The notes under the pieces are model-generated. The model made no database searches. It was not told the DNA's origin and worked only from the letters and a program-made list of their open reading frames with translations. The translations under genes were made by a program, and so were the position numbers. From Cronobacter universalis NCTC 9529 (lineage in GTDB: Bacteria > Pseudomonadota > Gammaproteobacteria > Enterobacterales > Enterobacteriaceae), in contig NZ_CP012257.1 of the NCBI RefSeq assembly GCF_001277175.1, forward strand, positions 1,302,001-1,366,000: a stretch of DNA of 64,000 bases, written 5' to 3'. Shown piece by piece: positions 46,473 to 56,659 of this stretch. Numbering within the stretch: position 1 is the first letter of the stretch; every line of letters starts with the position of its first letter.

Positions 46473-48041
46473 ATGTTAGATATAGTCGAACTGTCGCGCT
46501 TACAGTTTGCCTTGACCGCGATGTACCACTTCCTTTTTGTGCCGCTGACGCTTGGTATGGCGTTCCTGCTGGCCATTATGGAAACGGTCTACGTCCTCTC
46601 TGGTAAACAAATCTATAAAGACATGACCAAGTTCTGGGGCAAGTTGTTTGGTATCAACTTCGCACTGGGCGTGGCGACCGGCTTGACCATGGAGTTCCAG
46701 TTCGGGACTAACTGGTCTTACTATTCACACTATGTAGGCGATATCTTCGGTGCCCCGCTGGCTATCGAAGGCCTGATGGCATTCTTCCTTGAATCGACCT
46801 TCGTCGGCCTGTTTTTCTTCGGCTGGGATCGTCTGAGCAAAGTGCAGCACATGGCCGTCACCTGGCTGGTGGCGCTGGGCTCCAACCTCTCCGCACTGTG
46901 GATCCTGGTGGCGAACGGCTGGATGCAGAACCCGATCGCGTCTGATTTCAACTTCGAAACCATGCGCATGGAGATGGTGAGCTTCTCCGAGCTGGTGCTG
47001 AACCCGGTCGCGCAGGTGAAATTCGTTCACACCGTGGCCGCAGGCTACTGCACCGGCGCGATGTTCATTCTGGGCATCAGCGCGTGGTACATGCTCAAAG
47101 GCCGCGACTTCGCTTTCGCCAAACGCTCTTTCGCTATCGCGGCGAGCTTCGGCATGGCGGCGGTGCTTTCCGTTATCGTGCTGGGTGATGAATCCGGTTA
47201 CGAAATGGGCGACGTACAGAAAACCAAACTGGCCGCTATCGAAGCCGAGTGGGAAACCCAGCCGGCGCCGGCCGCGTTTACGCTGTTTGGTATCCCGGAT
47301 CAGAAAACCCAGGAAAACCGCTTCGCGATTCAGATCCCTTACGCGCTTGGCATTATCGCCACCCGCTCTGTGGATACGCCGGTGATTGGTCTTAAAGATC
47401 TGCTGGTGCAGCATGAAGCGCGCATCCGTAACGGGATGAAAGCCTACGCGCTGCTGGAGCAACTGCGTTCAGGCTCGAACGACCAGGCGCTTCGCGACGA
47501 ATTTAACAGCGTGAAGAAAGACCTCGGCTACGGCCTGCTGCTGAAGCGTTATACCGATAACGTGGCTCAAGCGACCGAAGCGCAGATCCAGAAAGCGACG
47601 CAGGATTCTATTCCGAGCGTGGCGCCGCTGTACTTCTCCTTCCGTATCATGGTGCTGTGCGGCATCCTGATGCTGCTGATTATCGGCGCGTCGTTCTGGT
47701 CGGTTATCCGTAACCGTATCGGCGATAAAAAATGGCTCCTGCGAGCGGCGTTTTACGGCATTCCGCTGCCGTGGATCGCGGTGGAATCGGGCTGGTTTGT
47801 GGCCGAATATGGCCGTCAGCCGTGGGCTATCGGCGAAGTGCTGCCGACCGCGGTCGCGCACTCTAACCTGTCTGCGGGCGACATCCTCTTCTCTATGGTG
47901 CTGATCTGCGGCCTGTACACGCTCTTCCTGGTGGCGGAACTGTTCCTGATGTTCAAATTCGCCCGCCTGGGGCCGAGCAGCCTGAAAACGGGTCGCTACC
48001 ACTTCGAGCAGTCCACTGTGGCTTCTCAGCCGGCACGCTAA
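46473..48041 (+). CDS. cydA: Cytochrome bd-I ubiquinol oxidase subunit I
   Basis: 522 residues, the E. coli length. Nine membrane helices; heme ligands His19 ([13 protein letters not shown]), a second His in [13 protein letters not shown] near 186, and a Met near 393. The quinol Q-loop lies between helices 6 and 7 (about 250-380). It is the high-affinity terminal oxidase used at low oxygen. Ribosome-binding site AAGGAG lies 8 bases upstream. Confidence 0.98.
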   Translation: MLDIVELSRLQFALTAMYHFLFVPLTLGMAFLLAIMETVYVLSGKQIYKDMTKFWGKLFGINFALGVATGLTMEFQFGTNWSYYSHYVGDIFGAPLAIEGLMAFFLESTFVGLFFFGWDRLSKVQHMAVTWLVALGSNLSALWILVANGWMQNPIASDFNFETMRMEMVSFSELVLNPVAQVKFVHTVAAGYCTGAMFILGISAWYMLKGRDFAFAKRSFAIAASFGMAAVLSVIVLGDESGYEMGDVQKTKLAAIEAEWETQPAPAAFTLFGIPDQKTQENRFAIQIPYALGIIATRSVDTPVIGLKDLLVQHEARIRNGMKAYALLEQLRSGSNDQALRDEFNSVKKDLGYGLLLKRYTDNVAQATEAQIQKATQDSIPSVAPLYFSFRIMVLCGILMLLIIGASFWSVIRNRIGDKKWLLRAAFYGIPLPWIAVESGWFVAEYGRQPWAIGEVLPTAVAHSNLSAGDILFSMVLICGLYTLFLVAELFLMFKFARLGPSSLKTGRYHFEQSTVASQPAR

Positions 48042-48056
48042 TCGAGGAGACGTAAA

Positions 48057-49196
48057 ATGATCGATTATGAAGTACTGCGTTTGGTCTGGTGGCTGCTGGT
48101 CGGCATTCTGCTGATTGGTTTTGCGGTCACCGATGGTTTTGATATGGGGGTCGGCATGCTGACCCGCATCCTGGGACGCACCGACACCGAGCGCCGCGTG
48201 ATGATTAACTCCATCGCGCCGCACTGGGACGGCAACCAGGTATGGCTTATCACCGCAGGCGGCGCGCTGTTCGCGGCCTGGCCGCTGGTGTATGCCGCCG
48301 CGTTCTCCGGTTTTTATGTCGCGATGATCCTGGTGCTCGCTTCGCTGTTCTTCCGTCCGGTCGGTTTTGACTACCGTTCGAAAATTGAAGATATGCGCTG
48401 GCGCAACATGTGGGACTGGGGCGTGTTTGCCGGTAGCTTCGTGCCGCCACTGGTGATTGGCGTGGCGTTCGGCAACCTGCTGCAGGGCGTGCCGTTCCAC
48501 TTCGATAAATATCAGGGCATGTTCTACACCGGCAACTTCTTCCAGCTGCTGAACCCGTTTGGCCTGCTGGCAGGTGTTGTGAGCGTGGCGATGATCCTGA
48601 CCCAGGGCGCGACTTATCTGCAAATGCGTACCACCGGCGAGCTGCATCTGCGCTCCCGCGCCACCGCGCAGATCTCAGCCCTGGTGATGATGGTCTGCTT
48701 TGTACTGGCGGGCGTCTGGGTGATGTACGGGATTGACGGTTATGTGGTGACCTCTGCCATCGATCCGCGTGCGGCCTCTAACCCGATGAATAAAGAAGTG
48801 GTTCGTCAGGCGGGCGCCTGGTTTGCTAACTTTAATAAGATGCCGGCGCTGTGGGCGATCCCTGCGCTGGGCGTGGTGCTGCCGCTGCTGACCGTGCTGG
48901 CGTCGCGTCTGGAGAAAGGCGCCTGGGCGTTTGTATTCTCTTCTCTGACGCTGGCCTGCGTTATCCTGACTGCCGGTATCGCGATGTTCCCGTTCATCAT
49001 GCCGTCCAGCACCATGCTGAACGCCAGCCTGACGATGTGGGACGCGACCTCCAGCCAGCTGACGCTGACCGTGATGACCTATGTCGCCGCGGTGTTCGTA
49101 CCGATTATTTTGCTCTACACCACCTGGTGTTACTGGAAAATGTTTGGTCGTATCACCAAAGAGCATATCGAAAGCAACACGCATTCTCTGTACTAA
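48057..49196 (+). CDS. cydB: Cytochrome bd-I ubiquinol oxidase subunit II
   Basis: 379 residues, the E. coli length. Hydrophobic throughout; N-terminal MIDYEVLRLVWWLLVGILLIGF followed by the conserved GFDMGVG and WDGNQVWLITAGGALFAAWP. Partner of CydA; 15-base spacing. Confidence 0.98.
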   Translation: MIDYEVLRLVWWLLVGILLIGFAVTDGFDMGVGMLTRILGRTDTERRVMINSIAPHWDGNQVWLITAGGALFAAWPLVYAAAFSGFYVAMILVLASLFFRPVGFDYRSKIEDMRWRNMWDWGVFAGSFVPPLVIGVAFGNLLQGVPFHFDKYQGMFYTGNFFQLLNPFGLLAGVVSVAMILTQGATYLQMRTTGELHLRSRATAQISALVMMVCFVLAGVWVMYGIDGYVVTSAIDPRAASNPMNKEVVRQAGAWFANFNKMPALWAIPALGVVLPLLTVLASRLEKGAWAFVFSSLTLACVILTAGIAMFPFIMPSSTMLNASLTMWDATSSQLTLTVMTYVAAVFVPIILLYTTWCYWKMFGRITKEHIESNTHSLY

Positions 49197-49209
49197 TAAG
49201 GAGCTGACT

Positions 49210-49323
49210 ATGTGGTATTTCGCCTGGATTCTCGGAACGCTTCTTGCCTGTGCTTTCGGGGTCATTACCGCGCTGGCGCTTGAGCATGTCGAAGCGACCA
49301 AAGCTGGTAAAGTCGAGTCGTGA
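49210..49323 (+). CDS. cydX: Cytochrome bd-I accessory subunit CydX (37 aa)
   Basis: 37 codons: MWYFAWILGTLLACAFGVI then TALALEHVEATKAGKVES. One membrane helix, with strong identity to E. coli CydX (YbgT). It stabilises the heme arrangement in CydAB. Ribosome-binding site AAGGAG is 6 to 9 bases upstream; its stop overlaps the ybgE start. Confidence 0.95.
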   Translation: MWYFAWILGTLLACAFGVITALALEHVEATKAGKVES

Positions 49324-49616
49324 TGAAACGCCTCATCACCGCGCTTTACGCGCTGATGGATAAGAGCCCGCTAAGGGCTCTTTCCTTAATCATGGCGCTG
49401 GTGCTGGCCGGTTGCATATTCTGGGACCCGTCGCGCTTCGCGGCGAAGACCAGCGGCCTTGCAATCTGGCAGGGCTTGTTCCTGATGTGGGCCGTCTGCG
49501 CGGGTGTGATTCACGGCGTGGGTTTTCGTCTTCGCGCCGTACACTGGCAGGGAATTTTCTGTCCGCCGATCGCCTTTCTGGTGATGCTGGCGGGGCTGAT
49601 TTTTTTCTTCGGCTGA
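49323..49616 (+). CDS. ybgE: YbgE, cyd-operon membrane protein
   Basis: 97 residues, the E. coli length, with the ATG overlapping the cydX stop (TGATG). Three hydrophobic segments; conserved MDKSPLRALSLIMALVLAG and CIFWDPSRFAAKTS, then WAVCAGVIHGVGFR. Genetic position implies a role with cytochrome bd, but no function is proven. Confidence 0.93.
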   Translation: MKRLITALYALMDKSPLRALSLIMALVLAGCIFWDPSRFAAKTSGLAIWQGLFLMWAVCAGVIHGVGFRLRAVHWQGIFCPPIAFLVMLAGLIFFFG

Positions 49617-49749
49617 ACGCGCCAACGCCTCTGTTTCTGTGGGCTTTCCGGAGCCCATAAATATTTACTCTCCGTTTACTTCTCCCCATTCCCAACCCAC
49701 ATTCACTTGCGTATAGTAGCAGCGTTTATTTGCATTACCGGGATGTAGA

Positions 49750-50852
<1,103 letters not shown>

Positions 50853-50855
50853 GTC

Positions 50856-51284
50856 ATGGCCAGAACACGTGGACGTGGTCGTCGTGATCTGAAATCTGAA
50901 ATCAACATCGTCCCGTTACTGGACGTGCTGCTGGTGCTGCTGCTGATTTTTATGGCGACGGCCCCCATCATCACCCAGAGCGTGGAAGTGGATTTGCCGG
51001 ACGCCACGGATTCCCAGACCGTCAGCAGCAATGACAACCCGCCGGTGATTATTGAAGTCTCCGGCGTGGGCCAGTACAGCGTGGTGGTGGAAAAAGACCG
51101 TATGGATCAGCTGCCTGCTGAGCAGATTGTTGCCGAGGCGCAGCGTCGTCTGCAGGAGAATCCGAAGACCGTCTTTTTAATCGGTGGCGCCAAAGAGGTT
51201 CCTTACGACGAGATTATTAAAGCGCTGAACCTGTTACATCAGGCGGGCGTAAAATCTGTCGGCTTAATGACGCAGCCTATCTGA
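50856..51284 (+). CDS. tolR: Tol-Pal motor subunit TolR
   Basis: 142 residues, the E. coli length. A single membrane helix with the proton-path Asp23 (PLLDVLLVLLLIFM), then a periplasmic ExbD-like domain. It starts 3 bases after tolQ. Confidence 0.97.
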   Translation: MARTRGRGRRDLKSEINIVPLLDVLLVLLLIFMATAPIITQSVEVDLPDATDSQTVSSNDNPPVIIEVSGVGQYSVVVEKDRMDQLPAEQIVAEAQRRLQENPKTVFLIGGAKEVPYDEIIKALNLLHQAGVKSVGLMTQPI

Positions 51285-51323
51285 TCCACTGCCTGACAGG
51301 GCTACAAGTTTTGGAAACCGAGA

Positions 51324-52613
51324 GTGGCAAAGGCAACCGAACAAAACGATAAGCTGAAACGCGCGATCATCATTTCCGTCGTGCTGCATGTGTTGCTGAT
51401 TGCGCTGCTGATCTGGAGCTCGTTCGATGAGCATATCAGTGAAGACGCAGCGGGCGGCGGCGGCGGATCGGCTATCGACGCCGTGATGGTCGATCCCGGC
51501 GCGGTAGTGCAGCAGTACAACCGCCAGCAGCAACAGCAGGCAAGCGCTAAACAAGCCGCCGAGCAGCGCGAGAAACAGGCGCAGCAGCAGGCGGAAGAAC
51601 TGCGCGAGAAACAGGCCGCCGAACAGGAGCGCCTGAAAAAGCTTGAGCAGGAGCGCCTTGAGGCGCAGGAGAAAGCGCAGCAGCAGGCTGAACAGCAGAA
51701 ACAGGCTGAAGAAGCCGCGAAGCGCGCGCAGGAGCAGCAGAAACAGGCGGAAGAGGCGGCAGCCAAAGCCGCAGCAGACGCCAAAGCGAAAGCTGACGCC
51801 CAGGCGAAAGCCGCTGAAGAAGCCGCGAAGAAAGCCGCTGCCGACGCGCAGAAAAAAGCGCAGGCAGAGGCCGCTAAAGCCGCTGCCGCCGCGAAGAAAG
51901 CGCAGGAAGAGGCAGAGAAAAAAGCGGCCGCTGATGCGGCGAAAAAAGCGCAGCAGGACGCCGAGAAGAAAGCGGCAGCCGAGGCTGCGAAGAAAGCCGC
52001 AGCCGAAAAAGCCGCCGCTGAAAAAGCCGCGGCGGCTGAGAAAGCGGCAGCGGAAAAAGCGGCGGCCGAGAAGAAAGCCGCCGCAGCGGAAAAAGCGGCC
52101 GCGGAAAAAGCAGCGGCCGCAGAGAAAGCCGCTGCCGACAAGAAAGCGGCGGCAGAAAAAGCCGCGGCGAAGAAAGCCGCAGCCGCGAAAGCCGCTGCAG
52201 AAAAAGCGGCCGCAGCGGAAGGCGTCGACGATCTGCTTGGCGATCTCAGCTCAGGTAAGAATGCGCCGAAAACCGGCGGCGGGGCGAAAGGCAGTAATGC
52301 AGCGCCGGCGGGGAGCGGTAATAGTAAGAACAACGGTGCCAGCGGCGCTGAAATCAATGGCTACGCCTCGCAGATAAAGTCCGCCATTGAAAGCAAGTTC
52401 TATGATGCGTCGTCGTATTCAGGAAAAACCTGTACGCTGCGTATTAAGCTTGCACCGGACGGCTTACTGCTGGATATCCAGTCGGAAGGGGGCGATCCTG
52501 CGCTTTGCCAGGCAGCCATTTCCGCCGCCCGACAGGCTAAGATTCCTAAACCGCCAAGCCAGGCTGTTTATGAAGTCTTTAAAAACGCGCCATTGCTTTT
52601 CAAACCGCAGTGA
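51324..52613 (+). CDS. tolA: Tol-Pal envelope-spanning protein TolA
   Basis: 429 residues (E. coli 421), GTG start. N-terminal membrane helix with the Ser18-His22 motif (SVVLH) that contacts TolQR. A long helical domain II (about 60-310) is made almost entirely of Ala/Lys/Glu/Gln repeats. The C-terminal domain III (about 330-429) contains YDASSYSGKTCTLRIKL and binds TolB, Pal and colicins. The repetitive DNA leaves long open frames in all six frames over domain II; those are artefacts. Confidence 0.97.
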   Translation: MAKATEQNDKLKRAIIISVVLHVLLIALLIWSSFDEHISEDAAGGGGGSAIDAVMVDPGAVVQQYNRQQQQQASAKQAAEQREKQAQQQAEELREKQAAEQERLKKLEQERLEAQEKAQQQAEQQKQAEEAAKRAQEQQKQAEEAAAKAAADAKAKADAQAKAAEEAAKKAAADAQKKAQAEAAKAAAAAKKAQEEAEKKAAADAAKKAQQDAEKKAAAEAAKKAAAEKAAAEKAAAAEKAAAEKAAAEKKAAAAEKAAAEKAAAAEKAAADKKAAAEKAAAKKAAAAKAAAEKAAAAEGVDDLLGDLSSGKNAPKTGGGAKGSNAAPAGSGNSKNNGASGAEINGYASQIKSAIESKFYDASSYSGKTCTLRIKLAPDGLLLDIQSEGGDPALCQAAISAARQAKIPKPPSQAVYEVFKNAPLLFKPQ

Positions 52614-52737
52614 TTTCCGGTAAAACCGGGCTTCACTGTCCGGTTTAAGCCGGCGTGCGATGTGGTTGTCTATCTTTGAGTTTGTTAACATTCTGCTAAA
52701 TTATCGTGGGCTTTGACGTCCAGATAAGGGAGATATG

Positions 52738-54030
52738 ATGAAGCAGGCATTACGTTTAGCATTTAGTTTTCTGATGCTGTGGGCAGCCGTGCTGCACGCA
52801 GAAGTACGCATCGAGATAACCCAGGGGGTTGACTCGGCGCGTCCGATTGGGGTGGTGCCGTTCAAGTGGGCAGGCCCGGGCGCCGCGCCTGAAGATATCG
52901 GCGGCATCGTGGCGGCGGATCTGCGCAACAGCGGTAAATTCAACCCGCTCGATCGCTCCCGTCTGCCGCAGCAGCCCGCTTCCGCGCAGGAAGTTCAGCC
53001 GGCGGCATGGTCTGCGCTCGGTATTGACGCGGTCGTGGTAGGGCAGGTGACGCCGAACGGCGACGGCAGCTATACCGTGGCGTATCAGCTGGTCGACACT
53101 GGCGGCGCGCCGGGCACCGTGCTCGCGCAGAACTCCTACAAAGTGAACAAGCAGTGGCTGCGTTACGCAGGCCATACCGCAAGCGACGAAGTGTTTGAGA
53201 AGCTGACCGGCATCAAAGGCGCTTTCCGCACCCGTATCGCTTACGTGGTTCAGACCAACGGCGGCCAGTTCCCGTACGAACTGCGCGTCTCTGACTACGA
53301 CGGCTACAACCAGTTTGTGGTTCACCGCTCACCGCAGCCGCTGATGTCTCCGGCCTGGTCGCCGGATGGCAGCAAGGTCGCTTACGTGACCTTTGAAAGC
53401 GGTCGTTCTGCGCTGGTTATCCAGACGTTGTCTAACGGCGCCGTGCGTCAGGTGGCCTCGTTCCCGCGTCACAACGGTGCGCCGGCCTTCTCGCCGGACG
53501 GCAGCAAACTGGCCTTCGCGCTCTCTAAAACCGGCAGCCTGAACCTGTACGTGATGGATATCGGCTCCGGCCAGATCCGCCAGGTAACTGACGGTCGCAG
53601 CAACAACACCGAACCGACCTGGTATCCGGACAGCCAGACGCTGGCCTATACCTCTGACCAGGCCGGTCGTCCGCAGGTTTATAAAGTCAACATCAACGGC
53701 GGTGCGCCGCAGCGCGTGACCTGGGAAGGTTCTCAGAACCAGGATGCTGACGTAAGCTCTGACGGTAAATTTATGGTGATGGTGAGCTCCAATGGCGGCG
53801 CTCAGAACATCGCTAAACTGGATCTGGTAACGGGTGGCGTGCAGACTCTGTCGTCAACGTTCCTGGATGAAACGCCAAGTCTGGCACCTAACGGCACTAT
53901 GGTTATCTACAGCTCTTCTCAGGGGATGGGATCCGTGCTGAACCTGGTTTCTACAGATGGGCGTTTCAAAGCGCGTCTTCCGGCAACTGATGGACAGGTT
54001 AAATTCCCTGCCTGGTCGCCGTATCTGTAA
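52738..54030 (+). CDS. tolB: Tol-Pal periplasmic protein TolB
   Basis: 430 residues, the E. coli length, from the ATG at 52738. The ATG at 52735 is too close to GGAG (2 bases). Signal peptide ([21 protein letters not shown]), N-terminal alpha/beta domain, then a six-bladed beta-propeller with repeated [30 protein letters not shown] motifs. It binds Pal and TolA. The 124-base gap before it contains a hairpin AAACCGG/CCGGTTT without a T tract and may hold a secondary promoter. Confidence 0.97.
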   Translation: MKQALRLAFSFLMLWAAVLHAEVRIEITQGVDSARPIGVVPFKWAGPGAAPEDIGGIVAADLRNSGKFNPLDRSRLPQQPASAQEVQPAAWSALGIDAVVVGQVTPNGDGSYTVAYQLVDTGGAPGTVLAQNSYKVNKQWLRYAGHTASDEVFEKLTGIKGAFRTRIAYVVQTNGGQFPYELRVSDYDGYNQFVVHRSPQPLMSPAWSPDGSKVAYVTFESGRSALVIQTLSNGAVRQVASFPRHNGAPAFSPDGSKLAFALSKTGSLNLYVMDIGSGQIRQVTDGRSNNTEPTWYPDSQTLAYTSDQAGRPQVYKVNINGGAPQRVTWEGSQNQDADVSSDGKFMVMVSSNGGAQNIAKLDLVTGGVQTLSSTFLDETPSLAPNGTMVIYSSSQGMGSVLNLVSTDGRFKARLPATDGQVKFPAWSPYL

Positions 54031-54040
54031 TAATAATTAA

Positions 54041-54583
<543 letters not shown>

Positions 54584-54592
54584 GAGAATTGC

Positions 54593-55390
54593 ATGATCAG
54601 TAACTTCAGACATCACCTGTTGGGTCTGTCGTTACTGGTTGGCGTAGCGGCCCCCTGGGCCGCTAATGCCCAGGCGCCAATCAGTGATGTCGGCTCAGGC
54701 TCGGTCGAAGACCGTGTCGTTCAACTCGAGCGTATTTCCAACGCTCACAGTCAGCTTTTAACCCAGCTTCAGCAGCAGCTCTCCGATAACCAGTCCGATA
54801 TTGATGCCCTGCGCGGTCAGATTCAGGAAAATCAGTATCAGCTTAACCAGATTGTGGAACGTCAAAAGCAGATTTTGCTGCAGATGGACAGTCTGACTAA
54901 TGGCAATGGCGGAGCGGCCGCGGCGCAGAGCGGCGATCAGGCGCAAAACGGCGCGGCGCAAGCCACACCGGACGCCGGGGCCTCCGCGCCCGCAGCCAGC
55001 GCGCCGACGCAAAGCGGGGATGCCAATACCGATTACAACGCAGCTATCGCGCTGGTGCAGGATAAATCCCGTCAGGATGAAGCCATCACCGCGTTTTCCA
55101 ATTTCATTAAGCAATACCCGGATTCCACTTACCAGCCGAATGCCCATTACTGGCTCGGCCAGCTGAATTACAACAAAGGTAAGAAGGATGACGCGGCGTA
55201 TTACTTCGCTTCGGTGGTGAAGAACTATCCCAAATCACCAAAAGCGGCGGATGCGATGTTTAAGGTTGGCGTAATCATGCAGGATAAAGGCGACACCGCG
55301 AAAGCGAAGGCCGTTTATCAGCAGGTTATCTCCAAATATCCTGGCTCCGAAGGCGCAAAGCAGGCGCAAAAACGTCTGAATGCGATGTAA
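54593..55390 (+). CDS. cpoB: Cell division coordinator CpoB (YbgF)
   Basis: 265 residues (E. coli 263). Signal peptide ending ANA-QA, an N-terminal coiled coil (about 40-105, Gln-rich, trimerising), a low-complexity Ala/Gln/Gly/Pro linker, and C-terminal tetratricopeptide repeats (YNAAIALVQDKSRQDEAITAF, AHYWLGQLNYNKGKKDDAAYYF, KYPGSEGAKQAQKRL). It coordinates PBP1B and Tol during septation. Last gene of the tol-pal operon; a large imperfect hairpin (55393-55438) follows. Confidence 0.96.
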   Translation: MISNFRHHLLGLSLLVGVAAPWAANAQAPISDVGSGSVEDRVVQLERISNAHSQLLTQLQQQLSDNQSDIDALRGQIQENQYQLNQIVERQKQILLQMDSLTNGNGGAAAAQSGDQAQNGAAQATPDAGASAPAASAPTQSGDANTDYNAAIALVQDKSRQDEAITAFSNFIKQYPDSTYQPNAHYWLGQLNYNKGKKDDAAYYFASVVKNYPKSPKAADAMFKVGVIMQDKGDTAKAKAVYQQVISKYPGSEGAKQAQKRLNAM

Positions 55391-55392
55391 TG

Positions 55393-55438
55393 CATGCGGC
55401 TTGACCAGATAACGTATTATTTCTGGTCTTGCCGCATG
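55393..55438 (+). other. Imperfect long hairpin after cpoB
   Basis: CATGCGGC / GCCGCATG closes a second stem (TGACCAGA / TCTGGTCT, one mismatch) around an AT-rich loop. There is no T tract, so it may be a processing or 3'-end stabilising structure. Confidence 0.5.
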
Positions 55439-55476
55439 AAACGTAAGCAGTTAAGTGATCTGCCTCGAAATTTTTG

Positions 55477-55504
55477 TTGCGTCAGAATCTTAAATCAGTA
55501 ATAT
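55477..55504 (+). promoter_or_regulatory. Promoter of the Lys/Val tRNA operon
   Basis: TTGCGT, 16-base spacer, TAATAT, followed by a GC-rich discriminator (GCCGCC), a hallmark of growth-rate and stringently controlled stable-RNA promoters. The first tRNA starts about 50 bases downstream. Confidence 0.6.
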
Positions 55505-55554
55505 ATGCCGCCGTTGCCACGGGATACGAAACAAACCCGCGGTGGCGAAAATGT

Positions 55555-55630
55555 GGGTCGTTAGCTCAGTTGGTAGAGCAGTTGACTTTTAATCAATTGG
55601 TCGCAGGTTCGAATCCTGCACGACCCACCA
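55555..55630 (+). tRNA. tRNA-Lys (anticodon TTT), copy 1
   Basis: 76 bases with CCA encoded. Acceptor GGGTCGT pairs with ACGACCC, anticodon loop CTTTTAA, and T-arm GGTTCGAATCC. Identical to copies 2 to 4. Confidence 0.97.
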
Positions 55631-55741
55631 CTCGCTCAGGTGGTTTCAATGAGCGATATCGTGAAGGCAACGTGGCAACACGCTTCGTTAAGATTTTATC
55701 CCCTCCACGACTGACCACACGCAGTAAACCAGCGTAGTATC

Positions 55742-55817
55742 GGGTGATTAGCTCAGCTGGGAGAGCACCTCCCTTACAAGGAGGGGGTCGGCGGTTCGAT
55801 CCCGTCATCACCCACCA
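55742..55817 (+). tRNA. tRNA-Val (anticodon TAC)
   Basis: 76 bases with CCA encoded. Acceptor GGGTGAT pairs with ATCACCC, anticodon loop CTTACAA, and T-arm GGTTCGATCCC. Confidence 0.97.
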
Positions 55818-55820
55818 CTC

Positions 55821-55896
55821 GGGTCGTTAGCTCAGTTGGTAGAGCAGTTGACTTTTAATCAATTGGTCGCAGGTTCGAATCCTGCACGACCCACCA
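55821..55896 (+). tRNA. tRNA-Lys (TTT), copy 2
   Basis: Same 76 bases as copy 1; only 3 bases after the Val tRNA. Confidence 0.97.
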
Positions 55897-55919
55897 ACGC
55901 TTCATGTGAAAACATGTGC

Positions 55920-56002
55920 GATATCGTGAAGGATAACGTTGCGAAGCAACGGCCCGAAGGGCGAGGCGAAGCCGAGTCATCCTGCACGACCCACCAACGC
56001 TT
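55920..56002 (+). repeat. Structured spacer with duplicated tRNA-Lys 3' end, copy 1
   Basis: After GTGAAGGATAACG come three short hairpins (GTTGC-GAA-GCAAC, GGCCC-GAA-GGGC, and a GCGAGGCGAAGCCGAG segment). A 24-base exact copy of the tRNA-Lys 3' end plus its downstream bases follows (55979-56002 repeats 55879-55902, exactly 100 bases apart). Confidence 0.8.
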
Positions 56003-56042
56003 TTGTTGGTAAAGCAGTAAATCTTTCAGATAACACCCGTAT

Positions 56043-56118
56043 GGGTCGTTAGCTCAGTTGGTAGAGCAGTTGACTTTTAATCAATTGGTCGCAGGTTCGA
56101 ATCCTGCACGACCCACCA
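56043..56118 (+). tRNA. tRNA-Lys (TTT), copy 3
   Basis: Same 76 bases as copy 1. Confidence 0.97.
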
Positions 56119-56216
56119 CTGAAAGCGTGGGTGTTAACAGAAGGTGTGAAGGATAACGTTGTACAACAGCATTTATCTTCCACGGCCTCACTCTGAAAGA
56201 AAGCCGTTCCCGAAAG

Positions 56217-56292
56217 GGGTCGTTAGCTCAGTTGGTAGAGCAGTTGACTTTTAATCAATTGGTCGCAGGTTCGAATCCTGCACGACCCACCA
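56217..56292 (+). tRNA. tRNA-Lys (TTT), copy 4
   Basis: Same 76 bases as copy 1. The preceding spacer also carries the GTGAAGGATAACGTTG motif (from about 56146). Confidence 0.97.
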
Positions 56293-56313
56293 TCGCCTGA
56301 TGTAGAAACAGAG

Positions 56314-56389
56314 GCGATATGTGAAGGATAACGTTGCGAAGCAACGGCCCGAAGGGCGAGCGAAGCGAGTCATCCTGCACGACACACCA
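56314..56389 (+). repeat. Structured spacer with tRNA-Lys 3' end remnant, copy 2
   Basis: The same hairpin series as at 55920, ending in a tRNA-Lys 3' tail with one substitution (GACACACCA for GACCCACCA, 56372-56389). Lies just before the operon terminator. Confidence 0.78.
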
Positions 56390-56393
56390 GTGT

Positions 56394-56420
56394 AAAAAGG
56401 CGCCCTAAAGGCGCCTTTTT
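56394..56420 (+). terminator. Terminator of the tRNA operon
   Basis: AAAAAGGCGCC / GGCGCCTTTTT stem with a five-base loop. Confidence 0.93.
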
Positions 56421-56659
56421 GCTTTTCAGACGTAACCTCATCCACACTCATCCGCACGCTGCAAAATGCTTCCCGCCATACGCTTGCTCACCTCTTTCAT
56501 CCGATGATGCGCCATGCGCATCCCACGCCACCTTTTCCTGTGACTTTTCCCGAGCAATCCGCTATCTTGTTTAGCATATAAAACAAATGAAGCTGCCAGG
56601 TGGCTTTCAACGGCTCAGTAACGCGGCTTTAGTTAAGTGCAAAAAACGAGATGGTGCAA
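56421..56659 (+). promoter_or_regulatory. nadA upstream region
   Basis: No gene. Carries the NadR-type operator at 56568-56585 about 75 bases before the nadA start; otherwise nothing recognised. Confidence 0.55.
56568..56585. promoter_or_regulatory. NadR box upstream of nadA
   Basis: TGTTTA-N6-AAAACA, one mismatch from the TGTTTA-N6-TAAACA consensus. NadR represses nadA-pnuC and nadB when NAD is plentiful. Confidence 0.75.

Noticed and set aside
46274..46606. 110-codon open frame in the cydA leader
   Set aside because: It runs out of frame into cydA and lacks a ribosome-binding site and homology; the region is regulatory.
51302..52377. Long frames in several readings across tolA domain II (Ala/Ser-rich antisense, Arg/Lys/Pro-rich sense)
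   Set aside because: They arise from the GCN/AAR/GAR repeat codons of the TolA helical domain and have no independent start signals.
55593..55811. Antisense open frames across the tRNA cluster (72 and 68 codons)
   Set aside because: They read through tRNA genes on the opposite strand, a common false gene call.
55555..56292. Regularly repeated tRNA-Lys units looked at as a possible CRISPR-like array
   Set aside because: The repeats are complete 76-base tRNAs, and spacers share structured sequence rather than being unique and uniform in length.
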